The notes beneath the pieces were generated by a model. The model was not told the origin of the DNA and did no database searches. It worked only from the letters and a program-made list of their open reading frames with translations. From the NCBI RefSeq assembly GCF_022662495.1, contig NZ_JAKPBU010000010.1:19347-83346 (forward strand): a stretch of DNA of 64,000 bases, read 5' to 3'. Positions 31,638-40,457 of the stretch are shown piece by piece; positions within the stretch are counted from its first letter, which is position 1, and the number at the start of each line of letters is the position of its first letter. The DNA comes from Lysobacter sp. M2-1. GTDB lineage: Bacteria; Pseudomonadota; Gammaproteobacteria; Xanthomonadales; Xanthomonadaceae. The position numbers and the translations under genes are program-made.

Positions 31638-32300
31638 ATGTTCAATCGCACCACGTTGTACATCCTGCTCGTCGCGGTCGCGATGGGGTTGGGCCTGTGG
31701 GCGGCCGAGCGCTTCTACGGCGAAGGCGCCGTGCGCTCGACGCCCGACCTCCAGGTCGTGCGTCTGTTTCCGCAGCCGCGTCCGCTACCGGAGTTCGCGC
31801 TGCGCCAGTCCGATGGCACCCAGCTGGTGCCGGGCGAGCTGAAGGGGCACTGGACCCTGGTCTTCCTCGGCTTCACCCATTGCCCCGACGTCTGTCCGAC
31901 CACGCTCGCCGAGCTGGCGCAGGCGCAGCAACAGTGGCAGGCGCTGCCGGCTTCCACCCGGCCGCGGGTGCTGTTCGTCTCGGTCGATCCCGATCGCGAC
32001 AGCAGCGACCGCATCGGCGAATACGCGCATGGCTTCCACCGCGACACGCTGGCAGCGACGGCCGATATTCCCGCACTGGAAAGTTTCGCCCGCTCGCTGA
32101 GCATGGTGTTCGCGAAGGTGCCGGCACCCCGCGGCGTGCCCGCCGACCAGTACAGCGTGGACCACTCGGCCACCATCGCCGTGCTCGACCCCGAATCGCG
32201 CATGGCTGGCATCATCTCGCCGCCGTTCGTGCCCAGCAGCATCGCATCCGACCTGCTGGTCCTGAGCGGGCATGCCCCCGCCACAGGACCCGGGAAATGA
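31638..32300 (+). CDS. SCO1/SenC-type copper chaperone
   Basis: Membrane-anchored thioredoxin-fold protein that helps assemble the CuA centre of cytochrome c oxidase. It has 220 residues. An N-terminal anchor (8-22) is followed by the copper motif C82-PDV-C86 in FTHCPDVCP, and the distal histidine lies in [10 protein letters not shown]. The start ATG is at 31638. Its stop overlaps the psd start (ATGA), so the two are coupled although functionally unrelated. The target oxidase is outside the window. Confidence 0.92.
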   Translation: MFNRTTLYILLVAVAMGLGLWAAERFYGEGAVRSTPDLQVVRLFPQPRPLPEFALRQSDGTQLVPGELKGHWTLVFLGFTHCPDVCPTTLAELAQAQQQWQALPASTRPRVLFVSVDPDRDSSDRIGEYAHGFHRDTLAATADIPALESFARSLSMVFAKVPAPRGVPADQYSVDHSATIAVLDPESRMAGIISPPFVPSSIASDLLVLSGHAPATGPGK

Positions 32301-33139
32301 GCCTGGTCACGGCGCTGACCCATGTTCTGCCGCATCGCCTGTTGTCGGCGGCGGCACGGCGGCTGGCCTATTCCCCGAACACGTGGCTCAGCCGATGGCT
32401 GATCGATACGGTGACGCGCAGGTTCGGCGTGGACCTGTCGGAGGCGCGCAATCCCGACCCGGGCAGCTACGCCACCTTCAACCAGTTCTTCACCCGCGCC
32501 CTGCGCGAGGGCGCACGCGTTCCCGACCCGGATCCGCGCGCGCTGCTGATGCCGGCCGACGGGCGCATCAGCCAGTGCGGCGCAATCGAAAGCGGGCGCA
32601 TCTTCCAGGCCAAGGGTCAGTCATTCACTGCGGAAGAACTCCTGGCCGATGAAGCGGCCGCGCGCCCCTTCGCCGACGGCCTGTTCGCGACGGTCTACCT
32701 GTCGCCGAAGGACTATCACCGGGTCCACATGCCCTGGACCGGTACGCTGCGCGAAACCGTGCACGTGCCGGGTCGGTTGTTCAGCGTCGGCCCGGATGCC
32801 GTGCGCCGCGTGCCGCGCCTGTTCGCGCGCAACGAGCGCCTGGTCTGCCACTTCGACACCGATTTCGGACCGATGTGCCTGGTGATGGTCGGCGCGCTAT
32901 TGGTGTCTGGCGTGGAAACCGTGTGGAGCGGCGAGGAGATCCCGCGCTACGGCGACGCGATCACCGTCAAGGACTACCGCGGCGAGCGCATCGTCCTGGA
33001 ACGCTTCGCGGAGATGGCACGCTTCAACTACGGATCGACGGTGATCGTGCTGCTGCCGCGCGGTGTGGCGCAGCTTTCGTCCGCACTTTCCGCCGAGTCG
33101 CCGGTCAGGCTGGGCGAGCGATTGGCGACCCTGAAATAA
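32297..33139 (+). CDS. psd: Phosphatidylserine decarboxylase proenzyme
   Basis: Makes phosphatidylethanolamine at the inner membrane. It has 280 residues. The self-cleavage and pyruvoyl site is G246-S247-T248 in [11 protein letters not shown], where E. coli has LGST; S247 becomes the pyruvoyl group of the alpha chain. The N-terminal half has [19 protein letters not shown] sequence and the metal/histidine block [12 protein letters not shown]. The ATG at 32297 overlaps the SCO stop. It converges on the lytic transglycosylase with only 24 bases between. Confidence 0.95.
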   Translation: MSLVTALTHVLPHRLLSAAARRLAYSPNTWLSRWLIDTVTRRFGVDLSEARNPDPGSYATFNQFFTRALREGARVPDPDPRALLMPADGRISQCGAIESGRIFQAKGQSFTAEELLADEAAARPFADGLFATVYLSPKDYHRVHMPWTGTLRETVHVPGRLFSVGPDAVRRVPRLFARNERLVCHFDTDFGPMCLVMVGALLVSGVETVWSGEEIPRYGDAITVKDYRGERIVLERFAEMARFNYGSTVIVLLPRGVAQLSSALSAESPVRLGERLATLK

Positions 33140-33163
33140 CGGGCGCGGCGCGCATGCCGCCGG

Positions 33164-34705
33164 CTACTGCCTGCACCCCTGCAGCTTCAGGCGCTGACCG
33201 GGCCGGATGTCGTAACGCGGCGGCTTGATGCCGTTGGCTGCGGCCAGATCCTTGGTACCGCAGCCGTATTTCGCTGCGATCGAAACCAGGGTATCGCCGC
33301 GCACGACCAGGTGCTCGTTCGGTGCGATCGGTTTGGCCGGCTGGCCGGTGGCGACGGTGGCCTGCACCGCTCCCTGCCCCGGCACGTAGACCTGCTTGCC
33401 TTGCGGATCCGGGCCCACGGCCGCCGCGGGAAGCGTCTGGACCGTACTCACGTCGCCCACGCGCACGATCGCGAGCGAGGGATCGCTGGTCACCAGCTTG
33501 TGCGCGAGTTCGGCACGTTCGCCCTGCGCGCAATAGCGGTTGTACAGGCGCACGATCTGGGTCGTGGCATTGATGCTGCCCCCGGCGGGCAACAGGCTGT
33601 CGGTATCCAGACGCGGATTGAGGTTGCGCAGCGCACGGAAGAAGCCGTCGGTGTAGCGGGTGTTGCCCAGGCAGATGGTCAGCTCGTAGATGCTTGTCGG
33701 ACGCTTGAGCCGCAGCATCGCCGGCTTCGAGGCCACGCGCGGAAAGCGCAGCCCGTAGTCCTTCGGATGCAGGTACAGCCAGGCCGCCGCGATCACCATC
33801 GGCACGTAATCGCGAGTTTCTGCGGGGAACTGGTTGTAGGTGTCGTAGCTCCAGAAATTATTCCCACCCGCGTTGTAGACGCGTTGGGCGCGACCTTCGC
33901 CCCCGTTGTAGGCGGCCAGGGTCATCTCGATGTTGCTGTTGAGCGAGTTGTAGCGCTCGATCAGGTAGGAGGCCGCCGCCTGCGCCGAAGCGCGCGGGTC
34001 GTAGCGGGTGTCGAACCCGCTGCCATCGTTGCCCAGGCCGAAACGGCGACCGGTCGCCGGCATGAACTGCAGCGGACCGACCGCGCCGGCGCGCGAACCC
34101 ACATGCACCTTGCCGTTCGATTCCTTGGCCAGGATACCGAACAGGAGCGCTTCGGGCAGGCCACGCTGCTGGAAGGCGGGCGCCATCAGCGGCCGCAGGT
34201 ACTGATAGTTTTCGAAGCTCTGCATCAGCGACGGACGCATGTCGGTCAACCAGCGTCGGATTCCCGCCTGCACGGCCGGATTGAACTGCACCGCCTGTGC
34301 GAAGCGCCGGTTGCGATCGTCGAGCAGTGCGTCCGCGGTGGCCTCTGCCGGTACGTCGTCGGCGGTGAAGTCGATCGGGTCGTCGCCACCGCCTACGTCG
34401 AGTTCCTGCGGCTCTTCGCCGCCCGACTGCAGTGCCGTGCGATAGGTCTGCAGGAAGGCGGCAAGATCGCAGCCACGCTGTTTCGCGCAGCCGGTGATCG
34501 CGGTCTCCATGTCGCGCGCGGCCGCGACGCTGGTCTCGGGGTCGCCGCTCGCGGCGCGGTAACGCGCCTCCGCACCCTCCAGATTGCGCTGCAGGACCTC
34601 GATGTTGGCGCGGTCGCGGCGCGATTGCGCCTGCGCGGCGGGTGCGAACATCAGAAGCGCGGCGAAGGACAGCACAATGCTGCGGAGTGGGGCAAAAGAG
34701 GGCAT
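33164..34705 (-). CDS. Lytic murein transglycosylase with LysM domain (MltD-like)
   Basis: Exported peptidoglycan-cleaving enzyme of 513 residues. Signal peptide at 1-26 (cleaved near AQAQS). The SLT domain (about 175-300) has catalytic E195 in ILAKESNGK, then GAVGPLQFMPATGRRFGL and AAYNGGEGR. A C-terminal LysM (about 460-505, VVRGDTLVSIAAKYG) binds the wall. The N-terminal 140 residues are a helical region with a C73/C79 pair. The start is the ATG at 34703-34705, three codons after an in-frame TTG. There is a single LysM, whereas E. coli MltD has two. Confidence 0.9.
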   Translation of the reverse strand: MPSFAPLRSIVLSFAALLMFAPAAQAQSRRDRANIEVLQRNLEGAEARYRAASGDPETSVAAARDMETAITGCAKQRGCDLAAFLQTYRTALQSGGEEPQELDVGGGDDPIDFTADDVPAEATADALLDDRNRRFAQAVQFNPAVQAGIRRWLTDMRPSLMQSFENYQYLRPLMAPAFQQRGLPEALLFGILAKESNGKVHVGSRAGAVGPLQFMPATGRRFGLGNDGSGFDTRYDPRASAQAAASYLIERYNSLNSNIEMTLAAYNGGEGRAQRVYNAGGNNFWSYDTYNQFPAETRDYVPMVIAAAWLYLHPKDYGLRFPRVASKPAMLRLKRPTSIYELTICLGNTRYTDGFFRALRNLNPRLDTDSLLPAGGSINATTQIVRLYNRYCAQGERAELAHKLVTSDPSLAIVRVGDVSTVQTLPAAAVGPDPQGKQVYVPGQGAVQATVATGQPAKPIAPNEHLVVRGDTLVSIAAKYGCGTKDLAAANGIKPPRYDIRPGQRLKLQGCRQ

Positions 34706-34845
34706 CGAAGACAAGGCAACCAGGGGAAGTGGCAGGGTAGCCGCGCCCGCGTGAGGGCGACAAGGTCATCGGTCACACCTGGTCACGCGCGGTGCATGCA
34801 CGCGGCGGTCGCATAGAATTCGGCTTCCCCCGCCAGGACCATGCC

Positions 34846-36372
34846 ATGGATCAGCTCGCGACCAACGCCATTCTGGTGGGCAAGGCGGTCATTCCTGCCG
34901 ACGCGGGCCAGGTCTGGCTGCAGCCGAAGTTCGGCAATCGCCACGGCCTGGTCGCCGGCGCCACCGGCACGGGCAAGACCGTCACCCTGATGACCCTGGC
35001 CGAGGGCTTCTCGCGCATCGGCGTGCCGGTGTTCATGGCCGACGTGAAGGGCGACGTGGCCGGCCTGGCTGTCGCCGGCAGTACCGGCGACAAGCTGCAG
35101 CAGCGCATCGCCGAGATCGGCATGCCCGATTACCGCAATGAGGCGGCGCCGGTCGTGTTCTGGGACCTGTGGGGCAAGTCCGGCCACCCGGTGCGCACCA
35201 CTGTCAGCGAGATGGGCTCGCTGCTGCTCGGCCGCATCCTGGATCTGAACGACACCCAGGGCGGCGTGCTCGATATCGTGTTCAAACTGGCCGACGACCG
35301 CGGCCTGCTGCTGCTGGACCTGGAGGACCTGCGCGCCCTGCTTGGCCTGGTCGCCGACCAGCGCAAGGACATCTCCACCGAGTACGGGCTGGTGAGCGCG
35401 CAGTCGATCGGCGCAATCCAGCGCGCGCTGCTGCGCCTGGAGGCTGAAGGCGCCGACCAGTTCTTCGGCGAGCCCGCGCTGGAGCTGGCCGACCTGATGC
35501 GCACCACGCCCGACGGCCGCGGTGTGATCGGCATCCTCGCCGCGGAGCAGCTGGTCCTGAAACCGAAGCTGTATTCCACCTTCCTGCTGTGGCTGCTGTC
35601 GGAACTGTTCGAGCACCTGCCCGAGGTCGGCGATCTCGACAAACCGAAGCTGGTGTTCGTGTTCGACGAGGCGCATCTGCTGTTCGACGACGCCCCGCCT
35701 GCGCTGCAGCAGCGCATCGAGCAGGTGGTGCGGATCATCCGGTCCAAGGGCGTGGGCGTGTACTTCTGCTCGCAGTTCCCCGATGACGTGCCCGACGAGA
35801 TCCTCGGGCAGATGGGCAACCGCTTCCAGCACGCGCTGCGCGCATTCACGCCGCGCGACCAGAAGGCGGTCAGGACCGCGGCGGAAACCTTCGTCGCCAA
35901 TCCGGACCTGGACGTAGCCAAGGTGATCGGCCAGCTCGGCGTGGGCGAGGCACTGGTCTCCACCCTGCAGGACAAAGGCGTGCCGATGCCGGTCGAAAAG
36001 ACCCTGATCGCGCCGCCGCGCTGCCGGATGGGCGCGATCACCGACGCCGAGCGCCAGCAGGTGCGCGCCGGTAGCCCGGTGGGCGCGAAGTACGATCAGC
36101 GCGTCGATCGCGAATCCGCCGCCGAGATGCTGGCCAAGAAGGCCGAAGCCTCGGCCGAACAGGCCAAGGCGCCCGCGGCGAAGACGCGTGCGCAGGACGA
36201 GGCCGAGGACAGCGGCTTCGGCCGCGCGGTGAAAGACGCCGTGTTCGGCACCAAGCGCCGCCAGGGCATGGTCGAGACCATGGCCAAGCAGACCGCGCGC
36301 ACCATCGGCAGCCAGATCGGCCGCCAGATCCTGCGCGGCGTGCTCGGCGGCATTTTCGGCGGCAAGCGCTGA
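34846..36372 (+). CDS. HerA-like ATPase (DUF853, YjgR family)
   Basis: Cytoplasmic P-loop ATPase of 508 residues in the FtsK/HerA superfamily. Walker A is GATGTGKT at 38-45; Walker B is KLVFVFDEAHLLF near 270-282; a conserved SKGVGVYFCSQ block follows. The C-terminal 90 residues are rich in A, K, E and then glycine. The molecular role of this family is unknown. The ATG at 34846 is chosen; a TAGAAT at 34814-34819 could be its -10. A small lipoprotein gene follows after 29 bases. Confidence 0.88.
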   Translation: MDQLATNAILVGKAVIPADAGQVWLQPKFGNRHGLVAGATGTGKTVTLMTLAEGFSRIGVPVFMADVKGDVAGLAVAGSTGDKLQQRIAEIGMPDYRNEAAPVVFWDLWGKSGHPVRTTVSEMGSLLLGRILDLNDTQGGVLDIVFKLADDRGLLLLDLEDLRALLGLVADQRKDISTEYGLVSAQSIGAIQRALLRLEAEGADQFFGEPALELADLMRTTPDGRGVIGILAAEQLVLKPKLYSTFLLWLLSELFEHLPEVGDLDKPKLVFVFDEAHLLFDDAPPALQQRIEQVVRIIRSKGVGVYFCSQFPDDVPDEILGQMGNRFQHALRAFTPRDQKAVRTAAETFVANPDLDVAKVIGQLGVGEALVSTLQDKGVPMPVEKTLIAPPRCRMGAITDAERQQVRAGSPVGAKYDQRVDRESAAEMLAKKAEASAEQAKAPAAKTRAQDEAEDSGFGRAVKDAVFGTKRRQGMVETMAKQTARTIGSQIGRQILRGVLGGIFGGKR

Positions 36373-36401
36373 TTTCTTTCCTTCGACAAAGAGGCCGGAT
36401 C

Positions 36402-36905
36402 ATGACGTCATCCAACCCGCATCGCCTCGCGGCCCTGGCCGTCATTTCGCTCGCGTTCGCCGCCTGCACCCGCGATGCGCCCGCGCCCGCCGCAGCGCCG
36501 GAAGCGCAGGCGCAGGCCGCGGCGGAAGCGGCGCCGGCCGAGCCGGCGAAGATTCCCGGCACCGATGCGATCGCCGCGGTCGACAACACGCCGGCCGAGG
36601 CCGGAGTGCAACCGGCGGAGAACACGATTGGCGGCGTCGATACCAAGGGCTTCGCCGGCACTTTCGCCACCGAAGGCGCGCGCATCGAGTTCAAGGCAGA
36701 CGGCCGCTACGCCATGACCGTGCACGCGGCCAGCGCCGACGCCGACCTCGAGAGCACGGGCACCTGGAGCGCAGCAGCCGACGGCAAGACCCTGCTGCTG
36801 GACTCCGACGACAAGTCCGAGCCCGACCGCAGCTACACGGTGGTATCGAAGGACGAAATCACCCAGGCTGAGGGCGGCCAAACGCTGCGTCGCCGCAGCG
36901 ACTGA
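36402..36905 (+). CDS. Putative lipoprotein with an alanine/proline-rich linker
   Basis: A protein of 167 residues. The N-terminal signal ends in a lipobox-like FAAC (about residue 22), so it is probably a lipoprotein. Residues 25-75 are rich in A, P and E. The C-terminal 90 residues form a small beta-rich unit (FAGTFATEGARIEFKADGRY, GTWSAAADGKTLLLDS) that resembles domains found in copper-resistance or NlpE-like envelope proteins, but the match is too weak for a name. It follows the HerA-like gene and is likely co-transcribed. Confidence 0.75.
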   Translation: MTSSNPHRLAALAVISLAFAACTRDAPAPAAAPEAQAQAAAEAAPAEPAKIPGTDAIAAVDNTPAEAGVQPAENTIGGVDTKGFAGTFATEGARIEFKADGRYAMTVHAASADADLESTGTWSAAADGKTLLLDSDDKSEPDRSYTVVSKDEITQAEGGQTLRRRSD

Positions 36906-37111
36906 TCCGCCCGCGCACCGGTGCGCATTTTCGCCGGTACCGCCCAGCCCGTTACCGGACCTGTCCTCGCTGGCCGCTGAGCCATGTGAGCGGCGTTGTA
37001 GCGGGCGCATGGCTGGCACACGCATGCGCGGCGGTACCGCTGCCCCGGACCATGCGGCGCCATCGATCCCTCGTCCGGAACGCGCTTCGCCTGAAGCGCA
37101 TGGAGTCCGTC

Positions 37112-37534
37112 ATGACACGTCCCTCGCACCTGCTGGCCGCGACCGTGCTCGGCATCGCGGCTTTCGCCACCACCCTGCCAACTGCTGCCCAGGAGGCACC
37201 CAACAGCATCGTCTCCCTCTACCGGGTCGCTCCGGGCAAGCACCTCGAGTTCCTCAAATGGATGGCCGCGCGCGACGCGGTGGATCGCGAGATCGGCGTC
37301 GCCGCCACCCAGTGGTATGCGCACTTGAGCGGCGACAGTTGGGACTACATCGCCATCGCACCTGATCTGGACGAGGCGACATCCGAGCGCAGCGACGCCG
37401 AGGCGAAAAAGCGCGGCCTGACCACCGGCGCACGCGCCTCGCTGGAATTCAGGCAGGTCATGGCCTATCACACCGATACCCTCGTGTCCGGGCCCTACAC
37501 CGCGGAGCAACTGGTCGAACAAGCGGGCAAATAA
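37112..37534 (+). CDS. Exported protein of unknown function
   Basis: A protein of 140 residues with a signal peptide (1-29, cleavage near TAAQE). The mature part (NSIVSLYRVAPGKHLEFLKWM onwards) looks like a ferredoxin-like alpha/beta fold of the dimeric barrel type, with YRVAPGK, WYAHLSGD and FRQVMAYHTDTL stretches. I do not recognise a named family. The ATG at 37112 is preferred because GGAG lies six bases upstream; ATG 37100 is the alternative. A strong terminator follows at 37555. Confidence 0.72.
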   Translation: MTRPSHLLAATVLGIAAFATTLPTAAQEAPNSIVSLYRVAPGKHLEFLKWMAARDAVDREIGVAATQWYAHLSGDSWDYIAIAPDLDEATSERSDAEAKKRGLTTGARASLEFRQVMAYHTDTLVSGPYTAEQLVEQAGK

Positions 37535-37554
37535 GCAAACCGTCGCTTGAGTCC

Positions 37555-37584
37555 GGGGCGGTGGTCTGCGATAACCACCGCCCC
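37555..37584 (+). terminator. Rho-independent terminator
   Basis: An 11-base-pair perfect stem GGGGCGGTGGT/ACCACCGCCCC with an eight-base loop, followed by TTGTTCCTT. It ends transcription of the small exported-protein gene. The loop contains GATAAC, which could overlap a -10 for greB. Confidence 0.75.
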
Positions 37585-37604
37585 TTGTTCCTTCCGGCTT
37601 CCTG

Positions 37605-38108
37605 ATGTCGCGCTGGCGCCCACCCGCCGAAAAGAGCACCGCACTGATCACGCGCGAAGGCCATGCCCGGCTGAAGGCGGAGCTCGACGAGCTTTGGCGG
37701 GTGAAACGCCCCGATGTGGTCAAGGCGCTCGCCGCCGCCGCGGCCGAAGGCGACCGCTCGGAGAACGCCGAATACACCTACCGCAAGAAGCAGCTGGGCG
37801 AGATCGACCGCCGGGTGCGCTATCTGACCAAGCGCCTGGAATCGCTGCGCGTGGTCGATGCGCCGCCCTCCGACCGCGGGGCCGTATTCTTCGGCGCGCA
37901 CGTCACCCTGGAGAACACCGCGACCGGCGAGATGCTGCTCTACCGCATCGTCGGCCCGGACGAAACCGACGCCGGCCGCGGCTGGATCAGCATCGATTCG
38001 CCGCTGGCGCGGGCGATGCTGAAGAAGCGCTTCGACGACGAGTTCGATGCCGTGCTGCCGGGCGGAATCGCACGCTACGCGATCGTCGAGGTGCGCTACT
38101 CCGATTGA
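37605..38108 (+). CDS. greB: Transcription elongation factor GreB
   Basis: Rescues backtracked RNA polymerase by stimulating transcript cleavage. It has 167 residues. The N-terminal coiled coil (about 18-80) has the acidic tip [14 protein letters not shown] with the conserved D and E residues that position magnesium. The C-terminal FKBP-like domain carries the GreB-type signature ([14 protein letters not shown]). The start ATG 37605 follows a strong terminator by 20 bases. Its 3' end overlaps the convergent iron-permease-like gene by 13 bases. Confidence 0.93.
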   Translation: MSRWRPPAEKSTALITREGHARLKAELDELWRVKRPDVVKALAAAAAEGDRSENAEYTYRKKQLGEIDRRVRYLTKRLESLRVVDAPPSDRGAVFFGAHVTLENTATGEMLLYRIVGPDETDAGRGWISIDSPLARAMLKKRFDDEFDAVLPGGIARYAIVEVRYSD

Positions 38109-38536
38109 GTACTGCGCCGCGGCTCGTCGACCTCGGGCGAACCGATGTCCTCCTCCTCCTGCGAGTCGCACTCGCGCGCACGTTTGGCAAGAGCTTCGTA
38201 TCGGTCCTGGAACGCCTTAAGTTCCGACTCCTCTAGCTCTTCCAGGTCGAGCAGCTTGTTGTGCGCGCCGCGCGTGGCCCGGATCAGTTCGTCCAGCTTG
38301 ATCTGCAGCGCCCGGCTGTCGCGGTTCTGGCTGTTCTGGATCAGGAACACCATCAGAAAGGTGACGATGGTGGTGCCGGTGTTGATGACCAGCTGCCAGG
38401 TGTCGCTGAACTTGAACAGTGGGCCGCTCGCCAGCCATGCCAGCACCACCAACAAGGCCAGCACGAAGCTCACTGGGCTGCCGGCGAAGCGGGAGGCCGC
38501 GTTCGCCATGCGGGTGAACAGGTTCCTTTGCGCCAT
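38096..38536 (-). CDS. Low-affinity iron permease family protein
   Basis: An inner-membrane protein of 146 residues. Two helices are seen at about 20-40 ([20 protein letters not shown]) and 48-65 ([18 protein letters not shown]), followed by the conserved [21 protein letters not shown] and an acidic coiled tail. This is the bacterial branch of PF04120, named after a yeast low-affinity iron permease; iron transport by the bacterial proteins is not established. The ATG is at 38534-38536. Confidence 0.82.
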   Translation of the reverse strand: MAQRNLFTRMANAASRFAGSPVSFVLALLVVLAWLASGPLFKFSDTWQLVINTGTTIVTFLMVFLIQNSQNRDSRALQIKLDELIRATRGAHNKLLDLEELEESELKAFQDRYEALAKRARECDSQEEEDIGSPEVDEPRRSTQSE

Positions 38537-38616
38537 GGCGAGGCTCCGATGCGGGTACGGACTGGATTGTGCGCGCGTAATGCCAAAGCCGCGTCAACTG
38601 GCGGGAGGTGCTCGAC

Positions 38617-38729
38617 GTGGGAGCGGCCTGCGCCGCGATTCCTGCTTCTGTGGGAGTGGCCTCGGCCGCGACGCTTTTCGCTGCAATCGGCCACGGGAGA
38701 AAAGCATTCGCGGCCGAGGCCGCTCCCAC
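38617..38729. repeat. Compound REP palindrome upstream of the molybdenum oxidoreductase gene end
   Basis: A 22-base inverted repeat with one mismatch (38650-38671 and 38708-38729, ends GTGGGAG and CTCCCAC) flanks an inner stem GCTTTTC/GAAAAGC, so a long hairpin can form. A further solitary left end (GTGGGAGCGGCC) precedes it at 38617. It lies between the stop of the molybdoenzyme gene and the start of the iron-permease-like gene, both minus strand, and may act as a terminator for the former. Confidence 0.75.
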
Positions 38730-38740
38730 CAGCGTCCGGC

Positions 38741-39511
38741 TCAGATCCCGCCGTACCAGTCGTATCCCTGGTCTTCCCAGGTACCGCCCTTCCCGCCCGC
38801 CAGCCGCGCATAGCCGTCGACCACTTCGATGGTGTGGACGTACTTGGGCTGCTTGTAGCCGAGCTTGCGTTCGATGCGCATGCGCAGCGGCGCGCCGTTC
38901 GCCACCGGAACCGGAGCGCCGTTGAGCGCGTACGCGGCGATGGTCTGCGGGTGCAACGCATCGTGCAGGTCGATGCTTTCGTAATAGCGGCTGCCGTCGC
39001 CCAGCAGGTCGTCGAAGCAGTGGAACACCACATAGCGCGCGCCTGGCCTGAGCCGCGCCAGGCCCAGCAGATGCGCCAGCGGCACGCCGGTCCATTGGCC
39101 GATCACGCTCCAGCCCTCCACGCAGTCATGGCGCGTGATCTGGGTGCGCGCGGGCATGGCCTGCAGCGCATGGAGCGCGAACTCCAGCGGACGCTCGACC
39201 AGCCCGCGTATGCGCAGGCGATAGGCGGCGAAACCCTGCGCCTTCAACGCGAGGTATTCGGGCGTGCGCGGATCGATCGAGCCATTGGGCTTGAACACCG
39301 GCGAGATCATGCTGGCGGGGAATTCGCGCGCGAGCCGATCGCCGGTGAGCAGACGCTGCATGCGCCGGTTCAGCGGCTCGGCGAGGCTGAGCGCATCGAC
39401 GAAGCCCTCGCGCTGCGATTGCGCATCGCAACCGGCCAGCAGGCCCGCGCCGGCGCCCAGCGACAGGCGCAGGAAGCGGCGGCGATTGGCGGCGAAATCC
39501 TCATTCGGCAT
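38741..39511 (-). CDS. Molybdopterin-dependent oxidoreductase (sulfite oxidase/YedY superfamily), Tat-exported
   Basis: Periplasmic molybdoenzyme of 256 residues. The Tat signal RRRFLRLSLGAGAG starts at residue 10 and is followed by a lipobox LAGC28, so a Tat-secreted lipoprotein is likely. The molybdenum-binding cysteine is C130 in TRHDCVEGWSVIGQW. Size and context fit the YedY-like branch; MsrP-type sulfoxide repair is possible but MsrP proteins are longer. The ATG at 39511 has GGAGGAG upstream. It overlaps the cytochrome b gene, its probable electron donor, by 11 bases. Confidence 0.86.
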   Translation of the reverse strand: MPNEDFAANRRRFLRLSLGAGAGLLAGCDAQSQREGFVDALSLAEPLNRRMQRLLTGDRLAREFPASMISPVFKPNGSIDPRTPEYLALKAQGFAAYRLRIRGLVERPLEFALHALQAMPARTQITRHDCVEGWSVIGQWTGVPLAHLLGLARLRPGARYVVFHCFDDLLGDGSRYYESIDLHDALHPQTIAAYALNGAPVPVANGAPLRMRIERKLGYKQPKYVHTIEVVDGYARLAGGKGGTWEDQGYDWYGGI

Positions 39512-40364
39512 GGGCTGCTCCTCCCTGCTCACCGCGCACCCGGAAGCGCCCGGTGATCATCGAACGCATCTCGTTGATCGGGCCTGCGTAGACCACCATC
39601 AGCACATGCACCAGGGTGAACAGCACGAACAGCGACATCGCCACGAAATGCAGCGTGCGCGCCGACTGGCGGCCGCCCACCAGTGCAATGAATCCGGACA
39701 TCACACTGTCGAGCTGCGGTGACATCGACAGGCCGGTGAGGAGGACCAGCGGCGTCAGCACAAAGATCACGCCGAGATAGGCGAGCTTCTGCAGCGGGTT
39801 GTAGCGCAGGGCCTCGCTACCCTGCGGGTGCCGGAAGCGCAGGTGGTCGAGCACCGAGCGCGGCACCTCGCGCCAGTCGCGGCGCCGCATCGCCAGGTCG
39901 TCGCGCAGGTGGCGGCTGGCCAGCGACCAGGCCAGGTAACAGATGCCGTTGATCACCCAGGCCCAGGCGAAGAAGAAATGCCAGCGCCGGCCCAGGGCCA
40001 GTGAACGCGGGCCCGGGATCGTCGCCCATTCGGGGAATCCGCGCCTGACGTTGCGACCTTCGGCATTCGCCGAAACACCGAACAGCCCGGTGGTGTCGTA
40101 GGTCGCATTGCCCAGGCGGGTGACCCCCTGCCCCTTGCCGTCCGCGCCGCGCACCGATTCCATCGCCAACAGCGGCGTATCGAAGTGCGAAGCCTCGCCC
40201 CAGTACAGCGCCGGATGCGCGTTGAAGATCTGCAGGCCGCTGCCGACCAGGGCCAGCATGCAGGCCAGGTTGATCCAGTGCATCAGCCGCAAGGGCCATC
40301 GGTGGCGCAGCACCGTGCGCGCCGGTTGCATGAGGCGGCCTTCGGATTCCGGGATCGATGCCAT
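39501..40364 (-). CDS. Cytochrome b561-type membrane subunit partnering the molybdoenzyme
   Basis: An integral membrane cytochrome of 287 residues with about four to five helices. Histidines suited to bind haem b are in HRWPLRLMHWINLACM, GRRWHFFFAWAWVINGICY and RTLHFVAMSLFVLFTLVHVLMVVY. A hydrophilic loop (about 60-115) lies between helices 1 and 2. The 3' overlap with the molybdoenzyme gene shows they are one unit, with the cytochrome passing electrons between quinol and the periplasmic enzyme. The start could be ATG 40364 or ATG 40331. Confidence 0.86.
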   Translation of the reverse strand: MASIPESEGRLMQPARTVLRHRWPLRLMHWINLACMLALVGSGLQIFNAHPALYWGEASHFDTPLLAMESVRGADGKGQGVTRLGNATYDTTGLFGVSANAEGRNVRRGFPEWATIPGPRSLALGRRWHFFFAWAWVINGICYLAWSLASRHLRDDLAMRRRDWREVPRSVLDHLRFRHPQGSEALRYNPLQKLAYLGVIFVLTPLVLLTGLSMSPQLDSVMSGFIALVGGRQSARTLHFVAMSLFVLFTLVHVLMVVYAGPINEMRSMITGRFRVRGEQGGAAHAE

Positions 40365-40457
40365 GGCCGGGAGAAGCTTACTCCCGCGAGGCTGCGGACG
40401 TTCCCCGCGGCGCCCCTCCGCGATTGCGATCTTGCCGATCGCGTGGCGCCGGGACCC

